From: Hymenobacter aerophilus DSM 13606
Lineage (GTDB): Bacteria; Bacteroidota; Bacteroidia; Cytophagales; Hymenobacteraceae
Direction of reading: 5' to 3'
Length of the DNA stretch: 64,000 nucleotides
NCBI RefSeq assembly: GCF_000382225.1
Contig: NZ_KB907802.1
Location: 62,001 to 126,000, forward strand
Below the pieces are notes generated by a model. The model had not been told where the DNA came from. It saw only the letters and a list, made by a program, of their open reading frames with translations, and searched no databases. Positions 1 through 9,292 of the stretch are shown piece after piece. The translations under genes and the position numbers were made by a program. Each line of letters starts with the position of its first letter. Positions within the stretch are counted from its first letter, which is position 1.

Positions 1-1
1 C

Positions 2-355
2 TCGCCCAAGATTCTGTACCCGTATCTGGCCACGGCTTCGGGGCTCGAACAATGGTTTTGCCAGCGGGTGCAGGTCGAAGGCTCCCAGCACTTCAACTTT
101 GTGTGGGACAACCAGCCCCACTACGCCGAAATGAGCTCGCACCGCACCAACCGCTCGGTGCGCTTCTGCTTCCTCGACGAACGCCGCCAGTCGGTGCCCG
201 ATGCCAACTACCTCGATTTTCAGGTGGAGGAGTCGCAGCTTACTCAAGAGGTGTACCTGCGGGTGGTGGACTACTCGGAGGAAACCGACGAGGAGGAGCT
301 GGAGGAAATGTGGGCCGGCCTGATTCAGAAACTGCGCGAGCAGGTGGGCGGCTAA
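2..355 (+). CDS. START-like domain protein (5' end missing)
   Basis: The reading frame is open from the window edge (frame beginning at base 2) to a TAA at 353-355. About 117 residues are visible, starting SPKILYPYLATASGLEQWF. The text WDNQPHYAEMSSHRTNRSVRF followed by an acidic tail (EETDEEELEEMWAGLIQKL) fits the small START-like/AHSA1-like proteins common in Cytophagales, which form a helix-grip fold. The start lies outside the window. The specific ligand or role is unknown. It is followed 114 bases later, on the same strand, by the LptF/G-type permease, so co-transcription is possible. Confidence 0.7.
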   Translation, partial: SPKILYPYLATASGLEQWFCQRVQVEGSQHFNFVWDNQPHYAEMSSHRTNRSVRFCFLDERRQSVPDANYLDFQVEESQLTQEVYLRVVDYSEETDEEELEEMWAGLIQKLREQVGG

Positions 356-469
356 GCCCGCTTCCGGGCCCGGCAGGAGGGGAGCAGACGCGAAACGAGC
401 CGTATCTTCGTTTCCCGTTTGCTCCCTTCGTTTTTGGTCTGCCGGGCCGAGAGCAGCCGGCTGTTTTCT

Positions 470-1903
470 ATGAAAAAACTCGATAAGCTGATTTTACAGG
501 CCTTTGCCGGGCCGTTTCTGCTCACGTTTGCCGTGGTGCAGTTCATCTTCCTGATGCAGTTCATGATGAAATACATGGACGATCTGGTGGGCAAAGACCT
601 GGGCCTGGGCGTGATTCTGCAGCTGCTGTTCTTCTTCAGCGTGCTGATTGTGCCCATTTCGCTGCCGCTGGCCGTGCTGCTTTCCTCGCTGATGACCTTT
701 GGCACGCTGGGCGAGCACCACGAGCTGACGGCCATCAAAACGGCCGGTATTTCGCTTACGCGCATTCTGCGGCCGGTGCTGCTGGTGAGCGTGCTGCTGG
801 CCGGCGGCGCGTTCTGGTTCAACAACACCATTGTGCCCATGGCCAACCTGGAGGCGTTTAGTCTGCTTTGGGATGTGCGCCAGCAGAAACTGGCCCTCGA
901 CATCCGCGAAGGCGTGTTCTACAACGGCATTCCGGGCTTCACCATCAAGGTGGATGAAAAGCAGGGCGAAAACGGCGACATTCTGCGGGGCGTGATGATT
1001 TACGACCACACCGGCGGGCGCGGCGGCAGCACCGTGATTCTGGCCGACTCGGGCCGCATGTTTACGCGCTTCGGGGGGCAGTACCTGGGCCTGGAGCTGT
1101 TCCGGGGGCGCTCCTACACCGAGCAGCCCAACACCCAGAGCACGGCCGGCGCCAGCTTTATCCGCCAGAACTTCGACCAGAACCTGATTACGTTCTCGCT
1201 GAAGTCGTTCGGCCTCGACCGCACTCAGAAGGAGCTGTTCAACACCAACAAGATGATGCTCAACCTGGGCCAGCTCGGGCACTACACCGACTCGCTCCAG
1301 AACCGCCTTAACAAGGAGCGCCACCAGCTCGTGCGCCAGTTGACGCCCTACTACACTTACCTGCGCCTCGATACGCTGGGCCAGGCCGCCGACCGCCGGG
1401 TAGCGGGCTGGGAAGTGCCGGCCACCCGCCTCGCGCCTGTCACGCTGGCCACCGCCCAGCAGGCCACCAACCGCGCCCGCAACGTGCAGTCGTTTCTGAT
1501 GACCACCGATGAGCGCCTGGCTAACCTGACCAAGGAAACGGCCAACTACCGCATCGAGGTTTTCCGCAAATACACGCAGTCGGCCGCCATTCTGCTCATG
1601 TTTCTGATTGGGGCGCCGCTGGGGGCCATCATCAAAAAGGGCGGGCTGGGAGTGCCGATTCTGGTGTCCATCGTGTTTTTCATCATCTACTACGTCTTCT
1701 CGATTATGGGCGAGAAATACGGCCGCGAGCAGGTGATGCCGGTGGCCGTGGGCATGTGGATGTCGGGCGCCATTTTGCTGCCCATCGGCCTGTTCTTTCT
1801 CTACCAGGCCCGCCACGACTCGGGTTTGCTCGATGTGAACTGGGGCCGGCTGGTGCCCCGCTGGCTGCGCTGGCCGTTGCGGGGCTATAAGAAAGCGGTG
1901 TAG
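470..1903 (+). CDS. LptF/LptG-family (YjgP/YjgQ) permease
   Basis: Integral inner-membrane protein of the family that, with LptB, extracts lipopolysaccharide and passes it to the LptC/LptA bridge. The N-terminus (MKKLDKLILQAFAGPFLLTF) leads into the first membrane segment. A second hydrophobic block around residues 45-85 ends in SLMTFGTLGEHHELTAIKTA, a signature of the family. A large periplasmic domain follows, and three hydrophobic segments lie near the C-terminus (ILLMFLIGAPLGAIIKKGG onward). I chose the ATG at 470 because it begins exactly at the conserved MKK(L)DKLI start; an upstream non-ATG start at 419 would add 17 unconvincing residues. The encoded length is 477 residues. Bacteroidota LptF and LptG are hard to tell apart from sequence alone, so no symbol is given. 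Confidence 0.88.
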   Translation: MKKLDKLILQAFAGPFLLTFAVVQFIFLMQFMMKYMDDLVGKDLGLGVILQLLFFFSVLIVPISLPLAVLLSSLMTFGTLGEHHELTAIKTAGISLTRILRPVLLVSVLLAGGAFWFNNTIVPMANLEAFSLLWDVRQQKLALDIREGVFYNGIPGFTIKVDEKQGENGDILRGVMIYDHTGGRGGSTVILADSGRMFTRFGGQYLGLELFRGRSYTEQPNTQSTAGASFIRQNFDQNLITFSLKSFGLDRTQKELFNTNKMMLNLGQLGHYTDSLQNRLNKERHQLVRQLTPYYTYLRLDTLGQAADRRVAGWEVPATRLAPVTLATAQQATNRARNVQSFLMTTDERLANLTKETANYRIEVFRKYTQSAAILLMFLIGAPLGAIIKKGGLGVPILVSIVFFIIYYVFSIMGEKYGREQVMPVAVGMWMSGAILLPIGLFFLYQARHDSGLLDVNWGRLVPRWLRWPLRGYKKAV

Positions 1904-1906
1904 GTT

Positions 1907-1965
1907 CCCCGCATTAAATGCTTACCTTTGCGCTCACTCCGAAGTGCGGGGTGAATTTTTTTCTT
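1907..1965 (+). terminator. Possible terminator of the permease gene overlapping the rpsO promoter
   Basis: CCCCGCA (1907-1913) can pair with TGCGGGG (1945-1951), and a long T-rich run follows. The loop contains the TACCTTTG box assigned to rpsO, so the same bases may serve as terminator for the upstream gene and promoter or leader for rpsO. The stem is only 7 bp. Confidence 0.35.
1923..1930 (+). promoter_or_regulatory. Bacteroidota -7 box of rpsO
   Basis: TACCTTTG matches the TAnnTTTG -7 consensus of the Bacteroidota primary sigma factor and lies 69 bases upstream of the rpsO ATG. No clear -33 TTTG is seen. Confidence 0.5.
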
Positions 1966-1999
1966 TTTTTTAATCCAAGACGGGGCAACCTATCTGCCG

Positions 2000-2275
2000 A
2001 TGCAACTGACTACCGAAGCAAAACAGGCCATTTTCGAGAAGAATAGCCTGCAGAAATCCTCCAACGACACTGGCTCGGCCGAGTCGCAAATTGGGCTGTT
2101 CACGCACCGCATTGCGCACCTGACCGAGCACCTGAAGGTGAACAAGAAGGATTTCTCGACCCGTTTGGGTCTTCTCAAACTCGTAGGTAAGCGTCGTCGC
2201 ATGTTGGACTACCTCATGCAGCGCGACATCAACCGCTACCGCGCGATTATCAAGGAACTGGGCCTGCGTAAGTAA
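2000..2275 (+). CDS. rpsO: 30S ribosomal protein S15
   Basis: 91 residues, the usual S15 length. The protein binds 16S rRNA in the central domain and forms part of bridge B4. It contains the typical S15 text TGSAESQIGLFTHRIAHLTEHL near residues 24-45, and KRRRMLDYLMQRDINRYR near the C-terminus. The ATG at 2000 is the only sensible start. It is followed by its own terminator and then by pnp. The rpsO-pnp gene order is conserved in many bacteria and is seen here too. Confidence 0.97.
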   Translation: MQLTTEAKQAIFEKNSLQKSSNDTGSAESQIGLFTHRIAHLTEHLKVNKKDFSTRLGLLKLVGKRRRMLDYLMQRDINRYRAIIKELGLRK

Positions 2276-2288
2276 GCCCGCTTTCCCG

Positions 2289-2333
2289 GAGCAGGGAGCC
2301 TTTCAATTCTGGAAGGTTCCCTGCTCTTTTTTT
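2289..2333 (+). terminator. Intrinsic terminator after rpsO
   Basis: The stem GAGCAGGGAGCCTTTC pairs with GAAGGTTCCCTGCTC with G-U pairs, and a run of seven T follows. It sits 14 bases after the rpsO stop and should separate rpsO from pnp at least partly. Confidence 0.8.
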
Positions 2334-2471
2334 GTACTAAGCCGGCCGCATCATTCCGCCGGTTTTGTTGTTTACCCTCCGATTCTTCTTTTTCCAGAGC
2401 AAAGCCGGGCCATTGCCGGTCTGGTTTTTTTGGCTGCTCGCCCGCTGCACGCTTTCCCTTAAAGCACCCCG

Positions 2472-4631
2472 ATGCCCAACTACCACGCCATTACCAAGCA
2501 CATCACCCTGCCCGACGGTCGGCAGATTTCCCTCGAAACCGGCAAGCTGGCCAAATTCGCCGACGGCGCCGTAGTGGTGCGCCTCGGCGACGCCATGCTG
2601 CTGGCTACGGTCGTGTCGCAGCCCAGCTCGCGCGGCGAGGTGGACTTTTTGCCCCTTTCGGTTGATTACCAGGAGAAGTTCGGTGGCGCCGGCAACATCC
2701 CTGGCTCGTTCCAGCGCCGCGAAGGCCGCCTGTCCGACGCCGAAATCCTGGTTTGCCGCATCGTCGACCGGATTCTGCGCCCCATGTTCCCCAAGGATTA
2801 TCACTACGAGGTGCAGGTGATGATTACGCTGATTTCGGCCGACAAAACCGTGCAGCCTGATGCGCTGGCCGCTTTGGCCGCCTCGGCCGCCCTCTCGATT
2901 TCCGATATCCCGTTCGCCGGCCCTATCTCGGAAGTTCGCGTGGCCCGCATCGATGGCAAGCTGCAAATCAACCCCCTCACCGCCGATATTGCCCGCGCCG
3001 ACATCGACCTGATTGTGGGTGCCACGGCCGATTCGGTGGCCATGGTGGAAGGCGAGATGAACGAGGTGAGCGAGGAGGAAATGGTGGAAGCCATTGCCTA
3101 CGCCCACGAGGCCATCAAGGAGCAGGTGCGCGTGCAGCAGGAGCTGGCTGCCGAAGTGGAGAAGTCGAAAGTAAAGCGCGACTACCCCAAGTACGTTGAG
3201 AACGAGGAGCTGAAAAAGCACATCAACGACGCCGTATACCAGGGCGCCTACGACGTGGCCAAGTCGGGCAACACCAGCAAGGCCGGCCGCAAAGACGCCT
3301 TTGCCGCCATCCGCAAGCCGCTGCTGGAGAAGATGCTCGAAGAAAACCCCGACCTCGACCAGAAGATGTTCGGCCGCTACTACAGCTCGGCCGAGAAAAA
3401 GGGCATCCGCGACATGATGATCAAGGAGCGCACCCGCCTCGATGGCCGCAAGCTCACCGAAATCCGTCCCATCTGGAGCGAAATCAACTACCTGCCCGGT
3501 GCGCACGGCTCGGCCTTGTTCACCCGCGGCGAAACCCAGTCGCTGACCACCGTGGCTCTCGGTACCAAGCTCGACGAGCAGATTATCGACACGGCCATGA
3601 GCTCGGGCTACAGCAAGTTTATGCTACACTACAACTTCCCGGCCTTCTCGACCGGCGAGGTGAAGCCCAACCGCGGCCCCGGCCGCCGCGAAATCGGCCA
3701 CGGCAACCTGGCGCTGCGCTCGTTGAAGAAGGTGATGCCGTCGGATGACGAGAATCCCTACACCGTGCGCATTGTGTCGGACATTCTGGAGTCGAACGGC
3801 TCGTCGTCGATGGCCACGGTGTGCGCCGGTTCGATGGCACTGATGGACGCCGGTATTCCGGTTCGGGCGGCCGTTTCGGGCATTGCCATGGGCCTCGTAC
3901 AAGACAAGGAAACCGGCGAGTACGCCGTGCTGAGCGACATTCTGGGCGATGAGGACCACCTCGGCGACATGGACTTCAAGGTAACCGGCACCGAGAAAGG
4001 CATCGTGGCCTGCCAGATGGACATCAAAATCCAGGGGCTGAGCGCCGAGATTATGACCGCCGCGCTGCACCAGGCCCGCGAAGGCCGCCTGCATATTCTG
4101 CGCGAAATGGCCAAGACCATCAGCCAGCCGGCCGCCGAACTGAAGCCGCATACGCCCCGCTCGCACAAGATGCTGATTGACAAGGAGTACATTGGCGCCG
4201 TAATCGGACCCGGTGGCAAGGTTATCCAGCAGATTCAGAAGGACACCAACGCCACGGTAATTATCGAGGAGAAGGACGAGAAGGGCCATGTGAGCATCTA
4301 CGCTTCCAACCAGGAAGACATGCAGGCTGCCATCGACCGCATCAACGCCATTGCCGCCACGCCCGAGGTGGGCGAGACCTACAAGGGCAAGGTGCGCAGC
4401 ATTCAGCCCTACGGCGCCTTCGTGGAAATCATGCCGGGCAAAGACGGGCTGTTGCACATTTCGGAGGTGTCGCACGAGCGGCTCGCTTCGCTGGAAGGTG
4501 TGCTGGAAGTGGGGCAGGAGATTGACGTGAAACTGCTTGACATCGACAAGAAAACCGGCAAATACCGCCTCTCGCGGAAGGTGCTCATGGCCAAGCCCGA
4601 GCGTGCGGCCGACTCGAACGGCGCGGCCTAA
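2472..4631 (+). CDS. pnp: Polyribonucleotide nucleotidyltransferase (PNPase)
   Basis: 719 residues, standard for PNPase. This 3'-5' phosphorolytic exoribonuclease acts in mRNA turnover. Domain order is two RNase PH domains with a linking helical domain, then KH ([18 protein letters not shown], about residues 576-593), then S1 ([23 protein letters not shown], from about residue 636). The second PH domain carries [15 protein letters not shown] and [15 protein letters not shown], typical of the active half. The start at 2472 ([18 protein letters not shown]) aligns with the usual N-terminus. It lies on the same strand as rpsO but has a strong terminator upstream; no clear TAnnTTTG box was found before it. 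Confidence 0.97.
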   Translation: MPNYHAITKHITLPDGRQISLETGKLAKFADGAVVVRLGDAMLLATVVSQPSSRGEVDFLPLSVDYQEKFGGAGNIPGSFQRREGRLSDAEILVCRIVDRILRPMFPKDYHYEVQVMITLISADKTVQPDALAALAASAALSISDIPFAGPISEVRVARIDGKLQINPLTADIARADIDLIVGATADSVAMVEGEMNEVSEEEMVEAIAYAHEAIKEQVRVQQELAAEVEKSKVKRDYPKYVENEELKKHINDAVYQGAYDVAKSGNTSKAGRKDAFAAIRKPLLEKMLEENPDLDQKMFGRYYSSAEKKGIRDMMIKERTRLDGRKLTEIRPIWSEINYLPGAHGSALFTRGETQSLTTVALGTKLDEQIIDTAMSSGYSKFMLHYNFPAFSTGEVKPNRGPGRREIGHGNLALRSLKKVMPSDDENPYTVRIVSDILESNGSSSMATVCAGSMALMDAGIPVRAAVSGIAMGLVQDKETGEYAVLSDILGDEDHLGDMDFKVTGTEKGIVACQMDIKIQGLSAEIMTAALHQAREGRLHILREMAKTISQPAAELKPHTPRSHKMLIDKEYIGAVIGPGGKVIQQIQKDTNATVIIEEKDEKGHVSIYASNQEDMQAAIDRINAIAATPEVGETYKGKVRSIQPYGAFVEIMPGKDGLLHISEVSHERLASLEGVLEVGQEIDVKLLDIDKKTGKYRLSRKVLMAKPERAADSNGAA

Positions 4632-4654
4632 TCCGGCCTTCGGCGAACTTTAGC

Positions 4655-4714
4655 GGGTACCGGGCCGTTGCATTAAACTGAGCCCGGTGCCCGTTGAACG
4701 GGCGGATTCGCCCG
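4655..4714 (+). other. Two hairpins between pnp and the sigma-factor gene
   Basis: GGGTACCGGGC (4655-4665) pairs with GCCCGGTGCCC (4682-4692), one wobble in 11. A second small hairpin, CGGGCG/CGCCCG, spans 4699-4714. Neither is followed by a T run, so termination is uncertain. They could protect the 3' end of the pnp message. Confidence 0.4.
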
Positions 4715-4775
4715 ACGAATCAAAATCGACGTTAACAAGCACAAGCATTCATCATTTCATTCTCTCGCGCCCGCA

Positions 4776-5639
4776 ATGAGACAGTTAAAAATCAGCAAGC
4801 AGATTACCAACCGCGAAAGCCAGTCGCTGGACAAATACCTCCAGGAGATTGGCAAAGTGGACCTGCTGACCCCCGACGAGGAGGTAACGCTGGCGCAACG
4901 CATCCGGGAAGGCGACCAGCTGGCGCTGGAAAAACTGACCAAAGCCAACCTGCGCTTCGTGGTGTCGGTGGCCAAGCAGTACCAGAACCAGGGCCTGAGC
5001 CTAGGCGACCTCATCAACGAGGGCAACCTCGGCCTGATTAAAGCCGCCAAGCGCTTCGACGAAACCCGGGGCTTCAAATTCATTTCCTACGCCGTTTGGT
5101 GGATTCGCCAGTCGATTCTGCAGGCTTTGGCCGAGCAGTCGCGCATCGTGCGCCTGCCCCTGAACCGGGTTGGCTCGCTGAACAAAATCAGCAAGTCGTT
5201 CTCGGAGCTGGAGCAGAAATTTGAGCGCGAGCCCTCACCCGAGGAAATTGCCGAAGTGCTCGAGCTGACCACCTCGGAAGTGGTGGACACGCTCAAGATT
5301 TCGGGCCGCCACGTGTCGGTAGATGCGCCGTTTGTGCAGGGCGAGGAAAACCGCCTGCTCGACGTACTCGAAAACGAGGACGAGGAGAGCCCCGACATGG
5401 GCCTGATGAACGACTCGCTCCGCAAGGAAGTGCAGCGCGCCCTGAGCACGCTCACCAAGCGCGAAGCCGACGTTATCACGCTCTACTTTGGCCTGAACGG
5501 GGAACACTCGCTCACGCTGGAGGAAATCGGCGAGAAGTTCAACCTGACCCGCGAGCGGGTGCGGCAAATCAAGGAGAAGGCCATCCGCCGTCTCCGCCAC
5601 ACCTCGCGTAGCAAAGCGCTGAAACCTTATCTGGGGTAG
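4776..5639 (+). CDS. rpoD: Primary RNA polymerase sigma factor (RpoD/SigA type)
   Basis: 287 residues, the short form usual in Bacteroidota, which lacks most of region 1.1 and the non-conserved region. Region 1.2 is [20 protein letters not shown]. Region 2 contains [38 protein letters not shown] and the promoter-melting [16 protein letters not shown]. Region 3 follows, and region 4 ends in [14 protein letters not shown] text and [14 protein letters not shown]. This factor should read the TAnnTTTG boxes marked in this window. The start at 4776 gives [15 protein letters not shown], the standard N-terminus. Confidence 0.95.
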   Translation: MRQLKISKQITNRESQSLDKYLQEIGKVDLLTPDEEVTLAQRIREGDQLALEKLTKANLRFVVSVAKQYQNQGLSLGDLINEGNLGLIKAAKRFDETRGFKFISYAVWWIRQSILQALAEQSRIVRLPLNRVGSLNKISKSFSELEQKFEREPSPEEIAEVLELTTSEVVDTLKISGRHVSVDAPFVQGEENRLLDVLENEDEESPDMGLMNDSLRKEVQRALSTLTKREADVITLYFGLNGEHSLTLEEIGEKFNLTRERVRQIKEKAIRRLRHTSRSKALKPYLG

Positions 5640-5661
5640 TTTTTCTACTCCTGCAGCAACG

Positions 5662-5689
5662 AACCCTGACCCGCTGGTTGGGGTTTTTT
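5662..5689 (+). terminator. Likely terminator after rpoD
   Basis: A short imperfect hairpin (AACCC with GGGTT) is followed by TTTTTT, 22 bases after the stop codon. The stem is weak, so termination efficiency is unclear. Confidence 0.45.
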
Positions 5690-5698
5690 GTTGGTGAG

Positions 5699-5825
5699 CC
5701 CGCCTGTCATCCTGAGCTTGCGAAGGACCTTATCCCGCCAGAGCAAATGGTTACCAAGGCCGGCCTAGTGTTATAAGGTCCTTCGTCGCCGCTCAATTCG
5801 CGGAATGCTCAGGATGACAGGCGGG
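5699..5825. repeat. Family A junction inverted repeat (with inserted mini-palindrome)
   Basis: The left arm starts CCCGCCTGTCATCCTGAGC and runs through GCGAAGGACCTTAT. The right arm is its reverse complement but is broken by about 20 extra bases around 5785-5806, which themselves form CCGC/GCGG. It lies between rpoD and trxB. Confidence 0.85.
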
Positions 5826-5870
5826 TTCAGGCCGCTTACTTTTCCAAACAACCCAACCGGCCGGGCTTGT

Positions 5871-5878
5871 TACCTTTG
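5871..5878 (+). promoter_or_regulatory. -7 box of trxB
   Basis: TACCTTTG lies 58 bases before the trxB ATG and just right of the family A repeat. No good -33 element was seen. Confidence 0.5.
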
Positions 5879-5935
5879 TAGTCCCAACTTCAACCCATTC
5901 CGGCGCGGGCCCGCCCTGCCGCCGCTACGCATTAT

Positions 5936-6880
5936 ATGGCTTCTACCACTGCTGAGCACATTCACTGCCTGATTATCGGCTCCGGTCCGGCCGGCTACAC
6001 CGCCGCCATCTACGCCGCCCGTGCGGGCCTCAAACCCGTTATGTACCAGGGCCTGCAGCCCGGCGGCCAGCTCACCATCACCAACGACGTGGAGAACTTC
6101 CCCGGCTACCCCGACGGCGTGATGGGCCCCGAAATGATGGAGGATTTGAAAAAGCAGGCCGAGCGCTTCGGCACCGATATCCGCTACGGCATTGCCACGG
6201 CGGTCGACTTTGAGGCCCACCCGCGCCGCATCACCATCGACGAAAAGCTGGAACTGACCGCCGACACCGTCATTATTGCCACCGGCGCGTCGGCCAAGTG
6301 GCTGGGGCTGCCCTCCGAGCAGCGCCTGAACGGCTCGGGCGTATCGGCCTGCGCCGTGTGCGACGGGTTCTTCTACCGCGGTAAGGAGGTGGCTATTGTG
6401 GGCGCCGGCGACACGGCCGCCGAGGAGGCCACCTACCTGGCCAACCTATGCTCGAAAGTGTACATGATTGTGCGCAAGGGCGAGATGAAGGCCTCGAAAA
6501 TCATGCAGAAGCGGGTGCTCGACAACCCCAAGATTGAGGTGCTCTGGAACACGGTAACCGACGAAATCCTGGGCGAGCACGCCGTGGAGGCCGTGCGGGT
6601 GAAGAACGTAGTGGAGGGCACGACCCGCGAGATTCCGATTCATGGTTTCTTTGTGGCTATCGGCCACGAGCCCAACTCCAAAATCTTCCAGCCCTACCTG
6701 CACCACGACGAGCAGGGCTACCTGAAAACGTTGCCCGGCACCAGCAAAACCAACATCGACGGCGTATTTGCCTGCGGCGACGTGCAGGACTTCACCTACC
6801 GCCAGGCCGTAACGGCCGCCGGCACCGGCTGCATGGCCGCCCTCGACGCCGAGCGCTACCTGGCCGCCCTGGGCGACTAA
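5936..6880 (+). CDS. trxB: Thioredoxin-disulfide reductase
   Basis: 314 residues. The flavoprotein transfers electrons from NADPH to thioredoxin in the cytoplasm. The FAD-binding GSGPAGYTAAIYAARAG is near residue 15. The redox pair CAVC sits in GVSACAVCDGFF near residue 138. The NADPH-binding GAGDTAAEEATYLA follows, and the C-terminal FAD contact is GDVQDFTYRQAVTAAGTG. The start at 5936 is the first ATG after the promoter box. Downstream is a junction palindrome leading into the M23 peptidase gene. Confidence 0.96.
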   Translation: MASTTAEHIHCLIIGSGPAGYTAAIYAARAGLKPVMYQGLQPGGQLTITNDVENFPGYPDGVMGPEMMEDLKKQAERFGTDIRYGIATAVDFEAHPRRITIDEKLELTADTVIIATGASAKWLGLPSEQRLNGSGVSACAVCDGFFYRGKEVAIVGAGDTAAEEATYLANLCSKVYMIVRKGEMKASKIMQKRVLDNPKIEVLWNTVTDEILGEHAVEAVRVKNVVEGTTREIPIHGFFVAIGHEPNSKIFQPYLHHDEQGYLKTLPGTSKTNIDGVFACGDVQDFTYRQAVTAAGTGCMAALDAERYLAALGD

Positions 6881-6882
6881 GC

Positions 6883-7008
6883 GGTGAGGTGGTGAAATGG
6901 TGAGATGGTGAGTTGATGTTCGCATTGACTTTGCCGCGCCGTTCGCGCCTTTAGGCCAATTGAACGTCAAACTCACCATTTCACCATTTCACTATTTCAC
7001 CATCTCAT
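6883..7008. repeat. Junction palindrome, TGGTGA word family
   Basis: The left arm (6883-6920) is built of GGTGA/AATGGTGAG words and has no C. The right arm (6964-7008) is the imperfect complement, CTCACCATTTCACC words, and has no G. It begins 2 bases after the trxB stop and ends 4 bases before the TTG start of the next gene. Confidence 0.8.
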
Positions 7009-7012
7009 TCCA

Positions 7013-8158
7013 TTGCTCTTGCTGAATTTTGCGAAACATTGGCTGCTGCCGCTGCTACTGCTCGGGCTGTTTTTAGGCTTGCCCGGCCAGCTGCTGGCCC
7101 AGCGGCGCAAGCCGACTCCAGCCAAACCCAAAGCCGGCGAGTCCGGCAAGCGGAAGGACTTTTTCCGCATCAAAACGCCCACCATCCGCTACGTGCGGCC
7201 CGACACCACGGTGCTCATCCAGACCGAGGAGCTGCCCGACGATAACTCTGAAGCCGCCAAGTCCATCTTCTTCAACCCGGCCCGCAAGCTTTCCATCGTG
7301 AGCGAAGACACGACTTCGCTTAACGAGGGCGAGCAGCACATTGTGGAGGTGAAGGAGCAGGTGCAGATTGACTCCAGCTGGATTCAGGTGGCCGGCTACT
7401 ACGCCATCTGGGACACCCAGAACATCAACCCTTACCGGGTCGATGGCCGCCGCATCAAGGACACGCTCAACCTGCGGCTCACCGAGCCCGAGAAGGAGCG
7501 CTACGCCAAAATGCCGCTTACCAAAACGCCCATCACCTCCGGCTTCGGCTTCCGGGGCTACCGCTGGCACTACGGCACCGACCTCGACCTGGAAACCGGC
7601 GACTCGGTGAAAACGGCCTTTGATGGCGTGGTGCGCCTGGTGAAGTGGGACGGCGGCGGCTACGGCAACTACATCCTAGTGCGCCACTACAACGGCATCG
7701 AAACGCTTTACGGCCACCTGCAGAAGGCGCTGGTTACGCCCGGTACCTTCGTAAAGGCCGGCGAGCTGATTGGCCGGGGGGGCAGCACGGGCCGCAGCAG
7801 CGGCTCGCACCTGCACTTCGAGGTGCGCTACGAGGGCAACCCCATCAACCCCATCGAGCTTTACGACTTCCCCGATTACAAGCTCATCAAGGACAACTTC
7901 CAGATTACGGCCGCCCTGTTCGACTACTACAGTAAGTCGCTCCGCTATCGGGGCGGCAGCGTGCCGGGCGCAGCCAGCCGTAGCAGTAGCAGCCACGGCC
8001 GGCCCACGCAGGCCCGCAAGGTGGTTACGCACAAAATCCGGAGCGGCGAAACCCTGTCGGGCATTGCCCAGAAGTATGGGGTTTCGCAGGCCCAGCTGCG
8101 CCGCCTCAACGGCAACGTTGGCACGCTGCGCATCGGCCGCATGCTGCGCATTAAGTAG
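7013..8158 (+). CDS. Exported M23 metallopeptidase with C-terminal LysM
   Basis: A cell-wall hydrolase-type protein, probably periplasmic. Residues 1-30 form a signal peptide ending LGLPGQLLAQ. The M23 domain has the zinc ligands in WHYGTDLDLETGD (about residue 190) and HLHFEVRYEGNP (about residue 270), with GGYGNYILVRHYNG between them. The LysM module at the C-terminus is THKIRSGETLSGIAQKYGV, for peptidoglycan binding. Length is 381 residues. No ATG fits; the TTG at 7013 starts directly before the signal peptide, right after the G-free leader arm. LysM-M23 proteins often act in daughter-cell separation or activate amidases; the substrate here is inferred. Confidence 0.88.
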   Translation: MLLLNFAKHWLLPLLLLGLFLGLPGQLLAQRRKPTPAKPKAGESGKRKDFFRIKTPTIRYVRPDTTVLIQTEELPDDNSEAAKSIFFNPARKLSIVSEDTTSLNEGEQHIVEVKEQVQIDSSWIQVAGYYAIWDTQNINPYRVDGRRIKDTLNLRLTEPEKERYAKMPLTKTPITSGFGFRGYRWHYGTDLDLETGDSVKTAFDGVVRLVKWDGGGYGNYILVRHYNGIETLYGHLQKALVTPGTFVKAGELIGRGGSTGRSSGSHLHFEVRYEGNPINPIELYDFPDYKLIKDNFQITAALFDYYSKSLRYRGGSVPGAASRSSSSHGRPTQARKVVTHKIRSGETLSGIAQKYGVSQAQLRRLNGNVGTLRIGRMLRIK

Positions 8159-8161
8159 GTT

Positions 8162-8320
8162 TTAGGGCTTAGTTGTTAGAGCTTAGAGAGGACGTCATTC
8201 AGAGCGCAGCGAAGAATCTCGCTCGGCTGACGGCAACGACTTTTGTTCAACGATAACACGCGAGATTCTTCGCTGCGCTTTGAATGACGTCCTCTCTAAG
8301 CTCTAACAACTAAACCCTAA
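8162..8320. repeat. Composite junction inverted repeat with 61-bp arms
   Basis: The arms 8162-8222 and 8260-8320 match at 59 of 61 positions. The outer part is made of TTAG words (TTAGGGCTTAGTTGTTAG). The inner part is family B (GTCATTCAGAGCGCAGCGAA). It begins 3 bases after the peptidase stop codon. Two levels of repeat are nested in one hairpin. Confidence 0.9.
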
Positions 8321-8350
8321 CAACTAAGCCCTAACCCCTGACCCCACCTA

Positions 8351-9070
8351 ATGAAACTTGATGTACTGGCCCTTGGGGCGCACCCCGACGATGTGGAAAT
8401 GTCGTGCTCCGGCACGTTGCTGGCGGCCGCGGCGGCGGGCAAAACGATTGGTATCGTCGATTTCACCCGCGGCGAACTGGGCACCCGCGGCACACCCCAA
8501 ACGCGGGCCGAGGAGTCGGAGCGAGCCAACCTCATTCTGGGAATAGATGTGCGCGAGAATCTGGGCATGGCCGACGGCTTCTTCCGCAACGACCGGGAGC
8601 ACCAGCTTATTCTGGTGGCCGCCCTGCGCCGCTACCAGCCCGATGTGGTGCTCTGCAACGCCATCCACGACCGGCACCCCGACCACGGCCGCGCCGCCCA
8701 ACTGGCCACCGACGCCTGCTTCCTGAGTGGCCTGCGCATGATTGAAACGCTGGGCGAGGACGGCCAGCCCCAGGCCCCGTGGCGCCCGCGCGTGGTGTAC
8801 CACTACATCCAGGACCGCCAGATTGCCCCCGATTTCGTGGTGGACATTACGGCCCACTGGCCCAAGAAGTGGGAATCTATCCAGGCCTACAAAACCCAGT
8901 TTCACGACCCCAACAGCCAGGAACCGGCTACTTACCTCTCCACGCCCGCCTTCAGCGACTTCATGGAAGCCCGGGCCCGCGAGTTCGGCCACCTGATTGG
9001 CGCCGAATACGGTGAAGGCTTCACCCGTGAGCGGCCAATCGGCGTGCGCGAAGTCACGGAGTTGATTTAG
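8351..9070 (+). CDS. bshB1: Bacillithiol biosynthesis deacetylase BshB1
   Basis: 239 residues. A zinc-dependent hydrolase that deacetylates GlcNAc-malate, the second step of bacillithiol synthesis. The LmbE-type metal site shows as AHPDD at residues 10-14 and HPDHG near residue 111. DFTRGELGTRGTPQTRAEE and SIQAYKTQFHDP are typical of BshB1 and not of other LmbE proteins. The start ATG at 8351 gives MKLDVLALGAHPDDVE. It lies alone between a junction repeat and its terminator; bshA and bshC are not in this window. Nearby trxB also concerns thiol redox balance, but that link is only positional. Confidence 0.93.
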   Translation: MKLDVLALGAHPDDVEMSCSGTLLAAAAAGKTIGIVDFTRGELGTRGTPQTRAEESERANLILGIDVRENLGMADGFFRNDREHQLILVAALRRYQPDVVLCNAIHDRHPDHGRAAQLATDACFLSGLRMIETLGEDGQPQAPWRPRVVYHYIQDRQIAPDFVVDITAHWPKKWESIQAYKTQFHDPNSQEPATYLSTPAFSDFMEARAREFGHLIGAEYGEGFTRERPIGVREVTELI

Positions 9071-9076
9071 TCAGCC

Positions 9077-9134
9077 AATCAGTAGTATCACGGGGGAGGA
9101 CCTATATGAGAGGCCTCCCCTTGTTAAACTGATT
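9077..9134 (+). terminator. Terminator hairpin after bshB1
   Basis: The outer stem AATCAGT/ACTGATT (9077-9083 and 9128-9134) encloses the stem GGGGAGG/CCTCCCC. It begins 7 bases after the stop codon. No long T run follows, so the strength is uncertain. Confidence 0.6.
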
Positions 9135-9292
9135 AGCTGATTTCGAAATCACGTACTGGCCCTTTCGTGGCTGGCTGGTACCGAAAGTTACTATAGTTTC
9201 GGAAAAGGTGGTAAAGATAAAGTTGGTGGGAACGTAGAGGAGAAATCAATTTAAAAACTTGACGGATACTTTTACTATAATGGGCTAATCGC

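Noticed and set aside
494..1816. Long minus-strand open frame opposite the LptF/G-type permease
   Set aside because: Composition is low-complexity His/Gln/Gly typical of reverse reading of a GC-rich gene; the plus-strand frame has clear family motifs.
9259..9281. Sigma70-like TTGACG...TATAAT before the decayed AT-rich frame
   Set aside because: The spacer is only 11 bases, and Bacteroidota do not use this promoter type.
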